Positions 1 to 10,100 of a stretch of 64,000 nt of DNA are shown piece by piece. The stretch is from Atopsyche davidsoni (taxonomy: Eukaryota; Arthropoda; Insecta; Trichoptera; Hydrobiosidae). The position numbers and the translations under genes were made by a program. The first letter of the stretch is position 1, and each line of letters starts with the position of its first letter. The stretch spans positions 2,501 through 66,500 of the forward strand of contig JAILWY010000027.1 in assembly GCA_022113835.1 (NCBI GenBank). The letters are read 5' to 3'. Below the pieces are notes generated by a model. It searched no databases. It was not told the origin of the DNA and saw nothing but the letters and a program-made list of their open reading frames with translations.

Positions 1-2451
1 TATGACGCGGAGCGCCGCACGCCGCTGCACGCTTGATAGCATGCTGCGGTAGTGTGCCATCCGCATGCTCGGCGCCCAGACTTCGGCGCCGAAGAGCATT
101 TGGGATTGGGCCACACTAGCGAGCAGCTTCCGCTTCTGTTCCTGCGGACCCTGCACGTTCAGCAGGATCCGCGAAAGCGCAGCGGTGGTTCCCGCGGCTT
201 TCTCCGCGGCTCTGCGGATATGGGCCGTGTACTTCAGGGACCCGTCGAAGTACACGCCCAGGTATCTGACCGATTTTTGCGGGGTGATGACCGCGTCGCC
301 GACGGTTATTCGCGGCGGCTCGTGCTTGCGCCTTCCTACAAGCATTACCGCCTCGGTCTTGTGCGCTGCCAGCTCCAGGTGGTGGTCCCCCAGGGCCTGG
401 GCGATCCTCCGCAGCGCTTCGTTAAGATTGGCCTGCAGATCCGACATCTTTCTGGCGACGGCCACGACGCCGATATCGTCCGCGAAGCCAATCTCTTCGA
501 CACCGTCGGGAAGCTCCACTCGCAGCACCGCATCGTACATTATGTTCCACAGGAGCGGTCCGAGGACCGACCCCTGTGGCACTCCGCATGTGGTGGTTCT
601 GGTGGTTCTGGTTATTCCACCTGTGGGAGTGTAATGCACGCTGCGGTCTCGAAAGTAACTGTCCACGACAGCTCGCACGTGCGGCTCGACGCCTTTCTTC
701 TCCAGCGCCTCCATGATCTTCTCCCATGGGGCGCTGTTGAAGGCGTTTTTAACGTCAAGCGTTACGAGCACGCAGTACTGTCTTGTCCGCCAGGTCCCCG
801 CGTTTGCCATCTCGGCCCTGCGGTGGACCCTCGTGATGGCGTCCGCCGTGGACCTACCCCTCCTGAACCCGTACTGAGACTCGGACAGGCAGCCCTCGGT
901 CTCGATGTACGAGTCCAGTCTGGAGTGTATCAGTCTTTCGAAGAGCTTCCCGAAGCTGTCGAGGAGGCACAATGGTCGGTAGGAAGACGCGAGATCGACC
1001 GGCTTGTCTCCTTTGCGCACCAGCGCTAGGCGCGCGGTCTTCCAGCACCCCGGGAACGTGGCCTTCGTCAGGCAGGTGTTGAAGACCGCGAGCAGCACCG
1101 CAGGATCTTCGCGCGCGGTCCTCTTCACGATCTCGTTGGGGATTCCGTCGGGTCCGGGCGCCTTGGCGTTGGGGAGGCGACTCGCGGCGATCTTCAGCTC
1201 CGGCACGGTGAAGAGTGGGATCTCTTCGTCCGGAGCTACGATGACCGCAGGTCGCCCGCCGTCAGGGCGCGTTGGGAACAGAGCGTCCAGTATGGCGTCC
1301 ACCCGACCGGGCAGGGTGATGCCCGGGATAATCTGAGGAGTGTGCAGCCTCTTCATGACGAGCCTGTAGGGGAGTCCCCAGGGGTCATCGTCAATCGAGG
1401 CGCACAGCTTCTCCCAGCTTCGCTCCTTCGCGGCCTTGATGGAGATCGTGAGCGCTTTCTTTGCGCTTCTATACGCTTCGATCTCCATCGTGCAGTCCAG
1501 GGTTCCTCCTGCCTTTGGCCTCTTCCTCTGCAGTGCCCTTCTGGCAGCCATGGACTGCTTCCGCAGAGAAGCGATCTCCTCAGACCACCAGTGGACGGGT
1601 CTTCTAGTCGGGTGGCACCACTTGCGCGGCATGGACGCGTCGCACGCCTTCCGGGTCCTCGCGACGAGAGCGCACGCCGCCGCTTCCGGATCCTCGCTGA
1701 TGGTGTCTTCCCCGTGCCGCTTGAAGCTGTCCGCGAATTTCTCCGCGTCCAGCTTCCGCAGGCTCCAGGCCGGTCCTCGGGGCGGTGGTGTTACAGCTGG
1801 GTAGGTGGGCGCCGTCGTGTTGAGGGTGAAGGATATGTAGAGGTGGTCGCTCAACGACTCTTCCTCCAATACCCTCCAACCCTCGAGCGAACGTGCAGCT
1901 CCCGGGCTCGCAAACGTCAGGTCTAATATTGACTCTGACGAGCCCCTCCGGAACGTGCTGGCGCCGTTGTTACATACAACGAGGCCCAGTCCAGCCGTCA
2001 TGTCGGCGAGTTCCGCTCCTTTCCGTGTCGTCGACCGCGCTCCCCATTCGACGGCCTTCGCGTTGAAGTCGCCGGCGATGATGACTTCACCTGCGTGCGT
2101 CCGGACGTCCTGCTCGAGCCGGGCGAGGTACGCTACGTACTCTGCGTACGCCACGTTAGGTGAAACGTAGCACGAGTACACGCGTATACCTCCGACCCGG
2201 ATCCATGTGAAGCCTTGCCCCGCGGTGCCGATCTCTTCGACGGGGGTGTCGCCGGCTGTGGCTACGGCCGTCAGCCCCGTCGCGTCGGCCCTCCACCTGG
2301 CGCTTGCCGGAGTGCGGTGCTGCTCGCAGGCGATGATGATGTCCGCCTGCAGCTCCCGCGCTTTCTGCTCCAGCAGCGCCTGCGCCGCCCTGCAATGGTT
2401 CAGATTAATTTGCAGGACGCGCAGAGACATCGGTATGCTTGCGGTAGGCAT
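1..2451 (-). CDS. TRAS ORF2: endonuclease-reverse transcriptase (partial, C-terminus beyond window)
   Basis: Encodes the replication enzyme of the element: an APE-like endonuclease that nicks the telomeric repeat, and a reverse transcriptase that copies the RNA onto the nick. The visible part equals residues 1-817 of the 1009-residue protein of copy 2. It starts at ATG 2451 and overlaps the end of ORF1 by 47 nt in another frame. Visible motifs are the endonuclease QINLNH, GDFNAK and SDH blocks and the RT catalytic FADD (about residue 656). The Cys/His C-terminal motif is off the window. No stop was noticed; openness is inferred from its constant alignment with copy 2. A few substitutions separate it from copy 2, so both are young. 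Confidence 0.85.
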   Translation of the reverse strand, partial: MPTASIPMSLRVLQINLNHCRAAQALLEQKARELQADIIIACEQHRTPASARWRADATGLTAVATAGDTPVEEIGTAGQGFTWIRVGGIRVYSCYVSPNVAYAEYVAYLARLEQDVRTHAGEVIIAGDFNAKAVEWGARSTTRKGAELADMTAGLGLVVCNNGASTFRRGSSESILDLTFASPGAARSLEGWRVLEEESLSDHLYISFTLNTTAPTYPAVTPPPRGPAWSLRKLDAEKFADSFKRHGEDTISEDPEAAACALVARTRKACDASMPRKWCHPTRRPVHWWSEEIASLRKQSMAARRALQRKRPKAGGTLDCTMEIEAYRSAKKALTISIKAAKERSWEKLCASIDDDPWGLPYRLVMKRLHTPQIIPGITLPGRVDAILDALFPTRPDGGRPAVIVAPDEEIPLFTVPELKIAASRLPNAKAPGPDGIPNEIVKRTAREDPAVLLAVFNTCLTKATFPGCWKTARLALVRKGDKPVDLASSYRPLCLLDSFGKLFERLIHSRLDSYIETEGCLSESQYGFRRGRSTADAITRVHRRAEMANAGTWRTRQYCVLVTLDVKNAFNSAPWEKIMEALEKKGVEPHVRAVVDSYFRDRSVHYTPTGGITRTTRTTTCGVPQGSVLGPLLWNIMYDAVLRVELPDGVEEIGFADDIGVVAVARKMSDLQANLNEALRRIAQALGDHHLELAAHKTEAVMLVGRRKHEPPRITVGDAVITPQKSVRYLGVYFDGSLKYTAHIRRAAEKAAGTTAALSRILLNVQGPQEQKRKLLASVAQSQMLFGAEVWAPSMRMAHYRSMLSSVQRRAALRVI

Positions 2452-3841
2452 TCAGGTAGTTCCTGAATGCCTCACATTTACCGCTCCCTTGGGCGTGGTC
2501 GCTTCTTTTGCCTGATGCGACGCATGTCGGGCACTTCGGCCTGTTTCGGCACTCTTTGGCCTTGTGCCCGGGTCGGCCGCAGGTGAAGCACTGCTTGCTC
2601 TTGTCCGGGCCTCTGCAGTTTGGCGCAGCGTGGCCGAAGCCGAGGCACCTGAAGCATCTGGTGATTGTCAGATGCTCTCGCACTCGGCAGCTGACCCATC
2701 CGACGCGGATCTTGCCCGCTGCCAGGACGGTCTGTGCTGCGTCTGTCGGAACGTCGGCCAGGCCCGTTCTGGTGCCGTTTCGGGCCGGAAGGAACTTGAC
2801 AGCTCCGACCGCGTCCGGCGTACACCCAGCCTGCGCCGCTAGCGCGGTGGCCAGCTCGTCTGCCGTCGTTGACTCGTCGAGGTTGTGTACCTCGACGGTC
2901 AAGGTCGTGCCGAGGCTCTTGACGCTGGCGTTCTCGCCCAGAACGCCGGCTACCGCCTTGGCAAATTTGATGGCCGTATCGGCATTCGCCCCGTCCAACT
3001 CGACCACGATGTGGCCTGCGCGGGTCTTGCGGACAGTCCGGACGTTGGCGCCTTGCTCGTCCGGCCTGACCGCAGTCTTCACCGCGGAGATCGTCTCTGC
3101 GGCGGTCTTCCCGTTGAGGGGACGTATCTCCACGGCTGGCAATTTTCGCGCCGGGAATCGCATTCTGGTCTGCGGGGGTTCAGGAGGGCGCTTTTTGGCG
3201 GCCCGCCTTTTGACGATGGTGAAGTCGCCGTCGTCGTTCTTTGCAGGGTCTATTGGTGCTGTCAACGGTGGTGCTGCTGCTTTTGATCGCGCTGCTGCTG
3301 CTGTTGGCGGTGCTGTTGCTAATTTTGTCCGCGGTGCTGCTTTCGGTGCCACTGCCGTAATCTTTTCGATTGCTGCTACGGTAGATGCTGCTGCTGTCGC
3401 TGTTGCTGATGTTGTCCCCGCAGCGAGGGACGTTCTTCGGCTATGTTGTGGTTTGAACTTATCTACCCCCGTTTCTTGGGAAGGGAGGACACTTATGGAC
3501 TTACGCGCAGGGACGGCTGCAGCCTTGGCGTATGTCCCTGGTAGTGATGCCCTGGAAGTCGATGGTCTGGGGTCGGGTCTGGGTGGAGGCACTGTGGGCG
3601 TCATGGCGTGTGTGGCGATGCGCCTGATCCATAGGCGTGTAGCCGGGCGCAGTTTCTCGACGGCCGCCTTTAGCGTTCTGTTTGTGTTTGGCCTTACCGC
3701 CTTTTCCAACTCGGTGGTGAGTCTTTCCAGCTCACACACGAATTGGTAAATAAGTTCAGGTTCAGGGAGGGTATCCTTGATCAATGCTAGGGTCGTCGCC
3801 GGTGTCTGTTTGTGTTTTGGTTTGTATCGATTTATATTCAT
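2405..3841 (-). CDS. TRAS ORF1: Gag-like zinc-knuckle protein
   Basis: 478 residues from ATG 3841. RNA-binding Gag-like protein thought to carry the element RNA to telomeres (known for TRAS/SART ORF1 proteins; inferred here). The first ~200 residues are Ala/Thr/Pro/Lys-rich low complexity. A conserved globular block lies at about 215-390. Three zinc knuckles close the protein: C396-C409 (CFRC..GH..C), C418-C431 (CFTC..GH..C) and C437-C456 (CPTC...H...C). The stop overlaps the ORF2 start by 47 nt, the usual arrangement in R1-clade elements. Intact; differs from the copy 2 protein at a few residues. Confidence 0.88.
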   Translation of the reverse strand: MNINRYKPKHKQTPATTLALIKDTLPEPELIYQFVCELERLTTELEKAVRPNTNRTLKAAVEKLRPATRLWIRRIATHAMTPTVPPPRPDPRPSTSRASLPGTYAKAAAVPARKSISVLPSQETGVDKFKPQHSRRTSLAAGTTSATATAAASTVAAIEKITAVAPKAAPRTKLATAPPTAAAARSKAAAPPLTAPIDPAKNDDGDFTIVKRRAAKKRPPEPPQTRMRFPARKLPAVEIRPLNGKTAAETISAVKTAVRPDEQGANVRTVRKTRAGHIVVELDGANADTAIKFAKAVAGVLGENASVKSLGTTLTVEVHNLDESTTADELATALAAQAGCTPDAVGAVKFLPARNGTRTGLADVPTDAAQTVLAAGKIRVGWVSCRVREHLTITRCFRCLGFGHAAPNCRGPDKSKQCFTCGRPGHKAKECRNRPKCPTCVASGKRSDHAQGSGKCEAFRNYLNAYRKHTDVSARPAN

Positions 3842-4265
3842 ATTTAGGTCCCACGTAAAGCTGGGAAATAAGTTTCCCCTGCCGCAGAGCCCGCTTACGC
3901 CAGGGAGGCTGGATACAACGAGGGGACGCCAAGTACCTCGAGGGAATCGTTAATGATACAATTGTTTAACCACCTTGTACCATTCACCCCGTAGGCACGA
4001 TGTCTGACACCGTGGGGTTAGGTGGGTTGCGCGTCAGGGCCCAACGATTTGCATCGCTGGGGGGCTCCCTGTCGCGGCTGAGTCTCCCTCCATAGAGGCG
4101 TTTTGGAAGGAGGACCCGAGTGCGGCTCTCCTAGCGGGGCTAGGTTAGCAGCAACCAGGCGGTTCGAACATCGCTCCTCTGACCTAGGCCGGCTGAGCGA
4201 TAGCCGTTCCACCTGTCTGCTCCCAGGGTGCACCACGAGGAGGTCTGAGTCCGGCTTTGCACCCC
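3842..4265 (-). other. TRAS copy 1 5'UTR
   Basis: 424-nt leader between telomeric repeat and the ORF1 ATG. It is shared with copies 2 and 3. Compared with copy 2 it keeps a ~17-nt segment (CTCCTAGCGGGGCTAGG, an imperfect hairpin) near 4,131-4,147 that copy 2 lacks. No clear promoter motif was recognised; R1-clade elements usually carry an internal 5'UTR promoter. Confidence 0.7.
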
Positions 4266-5282
4266 AACCTAACCTAACCTAACCTAACCTAACCTAACCT
4301 AACCTAACCTAACCTAACCTAACCTAACCTAACCTAACCTAACCTAACCTAACCTAACCTAACCTAACCTAACCTAACCTAACCTAACCTAACCTAACCT
4401 AACCTAACCTAACCTAACCTAACCTAACCTAACCTAACCTAACCTAACCTAACCTAACCTAACCTAACCTAACCTAACCTAACCTAACCTAACCTAACCT
4501 AACCTAACCTAACCTAACCTAACCTAACCTAACCTAACCTAACCTAACCTAACCTAACCTAACCTAACCTAACCTAACCTAACCTAACCTAACCTAACCT
4601 AACCTAACCTAACCTAACCTAACCTAACCTAACCTAACCTAACCTAACCTAACCTAACCTAACCTAACCTAACCTAACCTAACCTAACCTAACCTAACCT
4701 AACCTAACCTAACCTAACCTAACCTAACCTAACCTAACCTAACCTAACCTAACCTAACCTAACCTAACCTAACCTAACCTAACCTAACCTAACCTAACCT
4801 AACCTAACCTAACCTAACCTAACCTAACCTAACCTAACCTAACCTAACCTAACCTAACCTAACCTAACCTAACCTAACCTAACCTAACCTAACCTAACCT
4901 AACCTAACCTAACCTAACCTAACCTAACCTAACCTAACCTAACCTAACCTAACCTAACCTAACCTAACCTAACCTAACCTAACCTAACCTAACCTAACCT
5001 AACCTAACCTAACCTAACCTAACCTAACCTAACCTAACCTAACCTAACCTAACCTAACCTAACCTAACCTAACCTAACCTAACCTAACCTAACCTAACCT
5101 AACCTAACCTAACCTAACCTAACCTAACCTAACCTAACCTAACCTAACCTAACCTAACCTAACCTAACCTAACCTAACCTAACCTAACCTAACCTAACCT
5201 AACCTAACCTAACCTAACCTAACCTAACCTAACCTAACCTAACCTAACCTAACCTAACCTAACCTAACCTAACCTAACCTAA

Positions 5283-5284
<2 letters not shown>
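4266..5284 (+). repeat. Telomeric (CCTAA)n array, 1,019 nt
   Basis: About 204 perfect copies of CCTAA (TTAGG on the minus strand), the ancestral insect telomere repeat. I saw no interruption. It lies between the 5' end of TRAS copy 1 and the poly(A) end of the next TRAS copy. The strand polarity puts the chromosome terminus to the left. Confidence 0.97.
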
Positions 5285-5336
<52 letters not shown>

Positions 5337-5342
5337 TTTTCC

Positions 5343-5624
5343 CCCCCGCAGCTTGGCCCACGGTTGTATTGCTCGAGACTGCGGGGGCGTCTCTTTATTT
5401 TCTCCCGTACAGCCTTATAAATAAAAAAAATACAGTAAAAAACAATAAAGGCTGGAAAGTAATCATCTTTCCCTGCGGGGAGGATCCCCGCAGGCATCTC
5501 ATCGACTCATATGCTGCATTCCTGTAAAGGGGGAAGAGGCAGCATATCACACATAGTATAAACAAATTAAAAAGGATCTTCCGTCTTCATGCTTCCTGTA
5601 GAGGGGGGCGAGTCATGAAGACGG
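5343..5624 (-). ncRNA. TRAS 3'UTR hairpin set (truncated copy)
   Basis: Four inverted repeats in the 3'UTR, plus-strand coordinates: 5343-5351/5379-5387 (CCCCCGCAG/CTGCGGGGG) next to the poly(A); 5472-5480/5486-5494 (9 bp, 5-nt loop); 5509-5517/5539-5547 (ATATGCTGC/GCAGCATAT); 5581-5591/5614-5624 (CCGTCTTCATG/CATGAAGACGG). The last two have different stems but similar loops (TTCCTGTARAGGGGG). Known: 3'UTR structure of related telomeric LINEs is needed for target-primed reverse transcription. Inferred: same role here. These are cis elements of the mRNA, not a separate RNA gene. Confidence 0.6.
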
Positions 5625-5632
5625 AGGCTTGG

Positions 5633-6689
5633 TCATGGCGGTTGGGGGGGGCTCACTTGTCGAGCCCTCTCCAATTCTTCTCTCTTGCGCTGGACCTTCT
5701 CGCAGAAGTCCGTGACTGCGTCCCAGGCTGTCTTGCGTTCCAGCATGGACGGGACAAGTTCTTCTACCGTCCATGCGACGCCAGCTCTGCAACGCAGCCG
5801 CCATCTCTCCGATTCGGTAGCGCAGCACTTGAACAGCGCGTGCTCTGCGTCGTCGATGTCGTCGTCGCAGAGCGGGCAACGTGCGCTTGCCGACCGGCCT
5901 ATCCTCGCCAGGTAGCTGCCGAGGCAGCCGTGCCCGGTGAGAAGTTGGGTCAGCCGGTAGGTGACCTGACCGTGGGCGCGGTAGATCCAAGGTGCGAGGA
6001 CCGGGATCAACCGCTGCGTCCATCGCCCCTTAAGTGACTCGCTCCAGCGATCCTGCCACTTCTGCACGGTCGTTGCCCTCGCGTTCGCGCGCGCGGTGTC
6101 GCGATCACCGGCGTCCTCGAAGATGGCCTTTCGTTCCTCTGCGAGAAGGTCGATGGGCGGAATCCCCGCGAGCACGAGCGCCGCATCGGCCGATACCGTG
6201 CGGTATCCGCATATGACGCGGAGCGCCGCACGCCGCTGCACGCTTGATAGCATGCTGCGGTAGTGTGCCATCCGCATGCTCGGCGCCCAGACTTCGGCGC
6301 CGAAGAGCATTTGGGATTGGGCCACACTAGCGAGCAGCTTCCGCTTCTGTTCCTGCGGACCCTGCACGTTCAGCAGGATCCGCGAAAGCGCAGCGGTGGT
6401 TCCCGCGGCTTTCTCCGCGGCTCTGCGGATGTGGGCCGTGTACTTCAGGGACCCGTCGAAGTACACGCCCAGGTATCTGACCGATTTTTGCGGGGTGATG
6501 ACCGCGTCGCCGACGGTTATTCGCGGCGGCTCGTGCTTGCGCCTTCCTACAAGCATTACCGCCTCGGTCTTGTGCGCTGCCAGCTCCAGGTGGTGGTCCC
6601 CCAGGGCCTGGGCGATCCTCCGCAGCGCTTCGTTAAGATTGGCCTGCAGATCCGACATCTTTCTGGCGACGGCCACGACGCCGATGTCG
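5633..6689 (-). pseudogene. Truncated TRAS ORF2 (C-terminal fragment)
   Basis: Open reading frame of about 350 codons covering the region after the RT catalytic centre to the normal stop at 5633. It keeps the C-terminal Cys/His motif CPLCDDD..H..C. It lacks the endonuclease and most of the RT because the element is 5'-truncated, so no active enzyme is expected. Sequence is almost identical to copy 2 over this stretch. Confidence 0.85.
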
Positions 6690-6826
6690 AACCTAACCTA
6701 ACCTAACCTAACCTAACCTAACCTAACCTAACCTAACCTAACCTAACCTAACCTAACCTAACCTAACCTAACCTAACCTAACCTAACCTAACCTAACCTA
6801 ACCTAACCTAACCTAACCTAACCTAA

Positions 6827-6828
<2 letters not shown>
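6690..6828 (+). repeat. Telomeric (CCTAA)n, 139 nt
   Basis: Perfect CCTAA repeats between the truncated TRAS copy and the poly(A) end of full-length copy 2. Confidence 0.97.
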
Positions 6829-6872
<44 letters not shown>

Positions 6873-7028
6873 CCCCCGCAGCTTGGCCCACGGTTGTATT
6901 GCTCGAGACTGCGGGGGCGTCTCTTTATTTTCTCCCGTACAGCCTTCAAATAAAAAAAAAAAAATACAGTAAAAAACAATAAAGGCTGGAAAGTAATCAT
7001 CTTTCCCTGCGGGGAGGATCCCCGCAGG
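6873..7028 (-). ncRNA. TRAS 3'UTR distal hairpins next to poly(A)
   Basis: Two inverted repeats: 7006-7014/7020-7028 (CCTGCGGGG/CCCCGCAGG, 5-nt loop) and 6873-6881/6909-6917 (CCCCCGCAG/CTGCGGGGG). The latter touches the poly(A) tract. The terminal stem persists with a paired change in the diverged fragment at 63,035. Confidence 0.6.
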
Positions 7029-7042
7029 CATCTCATCGACTC

Positions 7043-7081
7043 ATATGCTGCATTCCTGTAAAGGGGGAAGAGGCAGCATAT
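7043..7081 (-). ncRNA. TRAS 3'UTR hairpin, second copy of the loop motif
   Basis: 9-bp stem ATATGCTGC/GCAGCATAT with a 21-nt loop (7052-7072) containing TTCCTGTAAAGGGGG. The loop closely matches the preceding hairpin although the stem sequence is unrelated. Confidence 0.6.
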
Positions 7082-7114
7082 CACACATAGTATAAACAAA
7101 TTAAAAAGGATCTT

Positions 7115-7158
7115 CCGTCTTCATGCTTCCTGTAGAGGGGGGCGAGTCATGAAGACGG
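7115..7158 (-). ncRNA. TRAS 3'UTR hairpin just after the ORF2 stop
   Basis: 11-bp perfect stem CCGTCTTCATG/CATGAAGACGG with a 22-nt loop (7126-7147) containing TTCCTGTAGAGGGGG on the plus strand. It begins 8 nt after the ORF2 stop codon. Same hairpin in all copies with a 3'UTR. Confidence 0.6.
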
Positions 7159-7166
7159 AGGCTTGG

Positions 7167-10100
7167 TCATGGCGGTTGGGGGGGGCTCACTTGTCGAGCC
7201 CTCTCCAATTCTTCTCTCTTGCGCTGGACCTTCTCGCAGAAGTCCGTGACTGCGTCCCAGGCTGTCTTGCGTTCCAGCATGGACGGGACAAGTTCTTCTA
7301 CCGTCCATGCGACGCCAGCTCTGCAACGCAGCCGCCATCTCTCCGATTCGGTAGCGCAGCACTTGAACAGCGCGTGCTCTGCGTCGTCGATGTCGTCGTC
7401 GCAGAGCGGGCAACGTGCGCTTGCCGACCGGCCTATCCTCGCCAGGTAGCTGCCGAGGCAGCCGTGCCCGGTGAGAAGTTGGGTCAGCCGGTAGGTGACC
7501 TGACCGTGGGCGCGGTAGATCCAAGGGGCGAGGACCGGGATCAACCGCTGCGTCCATCGCCCCTTAAGTGACTCGCTCCAGCGATCCTGCCACTTCTGCA
7601 CGGTCGTTGCCCTCGCGTTCGCGCGCGCGGTGTCGCGATCACCGGCGTCCTCGAAGATGGCCTTTCGTTCCTCTGCGAGAAGGTCGATGGGCGGAATCCC
7701 CGCGAGCACGAGCGCCGCATCGGCCGATACCGTGCGGTATCCGCATATGACGCGGAGCGCCGCACGCCGCTGCACGCTTGATAGCATGCTGCGGTAGTGT
7801 GCCATCCGCATGCTCGGCGCCCAGACTTCGGCGCCGAAGAGCATTTGGGATTGGGCCACACTAGCGAGCAGCTTCCGCTTCTGTTCCTGCGGACCCTGCA
7901 CGTTCAGCAGGATCCGCGAAAGCGCAGCGGTGGTTCCCGCGGCTTTCTCCGCGGCTCTGCGGATGTGGGCCGTGTACTTCAGGGACCCGTCGAAGTACAT
8001 GCCCAGGTATCTGACCGATTTTTGCGGGGTGATGACCGCGTCGCCGACGGTTATTCGCGGCGGCTCGTGCTTGCGCCTTCCTACAAGCATTACCGCCTCG
8101 GTCTTGTGCGCTGCCAGCTCCAGGTGGTGGTCCCCCAGGGCCTGGGCGATCCTCCGCAGCGCTTCGTTAAGATTGGCCTGCAGATCCGACATCTTTCTGG
8201 CGACGGCCACGACGCCGATATCGTCCGCGAAGCCAATCTCTTCGACACCGTCGGGAAGCTCCACTCGCAGCACCGCATCGTACATTATGTTCCACAGGAG
8301 CGGTCCGAGGACCGACCCCTGTGGCACTCCGCATGTGGTGGTTCTGGTGGTTCTGGTTATTCCACCTGTGGGAGTGTAATGCACGCTGCGGTCTCGAAAG
8401 TAACTGTCCACGACAGCTCGCACGTGCGGCTCGACGCCTTTCTTCTCCAGCGCCTCCATGATCTTCTCCCATGGGGCGCTGTTGAAGGCGTTTTTAACGT
8501 CAAGCGTTACGAGCACGCAGTACTGTCTTGTCCGCCAGGTCCCCGCGTTTGCCATCTCGGCCCTGCGGTGGACCCTCGTGATGGCGTCCGCCGTGGACCT
8601 ACCCCTCCTGAACCCGTACTGAGACTCGGACAGGCAGCCCTCGGTCTCGATGTACGAGTCCAGTCTGGAGTGTATCAGTCTTTCGAAGAGCTTCCCGAAG
8701 CTGTCGAGGAGGCACAATGGTCGGTAGGAAGACGCGAGATCGACCGGCTTGTCTCCTTTGCGCACCAGCGCTAGGCGCGCGGTCTTCCAGCACCCCGGGA
8801 ACGTGGCCTTCGTCAGGCAGGTGTTGAAGACCGCGAGCAGCGCCGCAGGATCTTCGCGCGCGGTCCTCTTCACGATCTCGTTGGGGATTCCGTCGGGTCC
8901 GGGCGCCTTGGCGTTGGGGAGGCGACTCGCGGCGATCTTCAGCTCCGGCACGGTGAAGAGTGGGATCTCTTCGTCCGGAGCTACGATGACCGCAGGTCGC
9001 CCGCCGTCAGGGCGCGTTGGGAACAGAGCGTCCAGTATGGCGTCCACCCGACCGGGCAGGGTGATGCCCGGGATAATCTGAGGAGTGTGCAGCCTCTTCA
9101 TGACGAGCCTGTAGGGGAGTCCCCAGGGGTCATCGTCAATCGAGGCGCACAGCTTCTCCCAGCTTCGCTCCTTCGCGGCCTTGATGGAGATCGTGAGCGC
9201 TTTCTTTGCGCTTCTATACGCTTCGATCTCCATCGTGCAGTCCAGGGTTCCTCCTGCCTTTGGCCTCTTCCTCTGCAGTGCCCTTCTGGCAGCCATGGAC
9301 TGCTTCCGCAGAGAAGCGATCTCCTCAGACCACCAGTGGACGGGTCTTCTGGTCGGGTGGCACCACTTGCGCGGCATGGACGCGTCGCACGCCTTCCGGG
9401 TCCTCGCGACGAGAGCGCACGCCGCCGCTTCCGGATCCTCGCTGATGGTGTCTTCCCCGTGCCGCTTGAAGCTGTCCGCGAATTTCTCCGCGTCCAGCTT
9501 CCGCAGGCTCCAGGCCGGTCCTCGGGGCGGTGGTGTTACAGCTGGGTAAGTGGGCGCCGTCGTGTTGAGGGTGAAGGATATGTAGAGGTGGTCGCTCAAC
9601 GACTCTTCCTCCAATACCCTCCAACCCTCGAGCGAACGTGCAGCTCCCGGGCTCGCAAACGTCAGGTCTAATATTGACTCTGACGAGCCCCTCCGGAACG
9701 TGCTGGCGCCGTTGTTACATACAACGAGGCCCAGTCCAGCCGTCATGTCGGCGAGTGCCGCTCCTTTCCGTGTCGTCGACCGCGCTCCCCATTCGACGGC
9801 CTTCGCGTTGAAGTCGCCGGCGATGATGACTTCACCTGCGTGCGTCCGGACGTCCTGCTCGAGCCGGGCGAGGTACGCTACGTACTCTGCGTACGCCACG
9901 TTAGGTGAAACGTAGCACGAGTACACGCGTATACCTCCGACCCGGATCCATGTGAAGCCTTGCCCCGCGGTGCCGATCTCTTCGACGGGGGTGTCTCCGG
10001 CTGTGGCTATGGCCGTCAGCCCCGTCGCGTCGGCCCTCCACCTGGCGCTTGCCGGAGTGCGGTGCTGCTCGCAGGCGATGATGATGTCCGCCTGCAGCTC

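Larger units (their letters stand above)
1..4265 (-). mobile_element. TRAS-type telomeric non-LTR retrotransposon, copy 1 (3' part outside window)
   Basis: R1-clade LINE inserted in telomeric repeat. On the minus strand it runs 5'UTR (4265-3842), ORF1 (3841-2405), ORF2 (from 2451 to the window edge). Its 5' end GGGGTGCAAAGCC abuts (TTAGG)n. It is nearly identical to copy 2 with no indel seen in the coding part (constant offset of 7,745 nt). The orientation, sense strand equal to the G-rich telomere strand, is that of TRAS rather than SART elements of silkworm. The 3'UTR and poly(A) lie beyond position 1. Confidence 0.9.
5285..6689 (-). mobile_element. 5'-truncated TRAS element
   Basis: Begins (3' end) with a poly(A) tract (5285-5340, one interruption), a complete 3'UTR, and the last third of ORF2. 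It breaks off inside ORF2 at 6689 and joins directly to CCTAA repeats, the usual result of incomplete reverse transcription. The 3' junction is ..AACC|TTTT.. on the plus strand, which fits priming from a nick between C and T of CCTAA, as reported for the TRAS1 endonuclease. Confidence 0.9.

Noticed and set aside
52..1029. Long plus-strand open frames antisense to TRAS ORF2 (also at 7,797-8,774 and 13,124-14,101)
   Set aside because: They mirror the GC-rich ORF2 in all copies, have no recognisable domains, and are explained by codon composition.
2508..3749. 413-codon plus-strand frame opposite TRAS ORF1 (also 10,253-11,494)
   Set aside because: Antisense shadow of a GC-rich, low-complexity gene.
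5279..5497. Minus-strand frames ending in poly-Lys
   Set aside because: They read the poly(A) tail and 3'UTR of TRAS copies.
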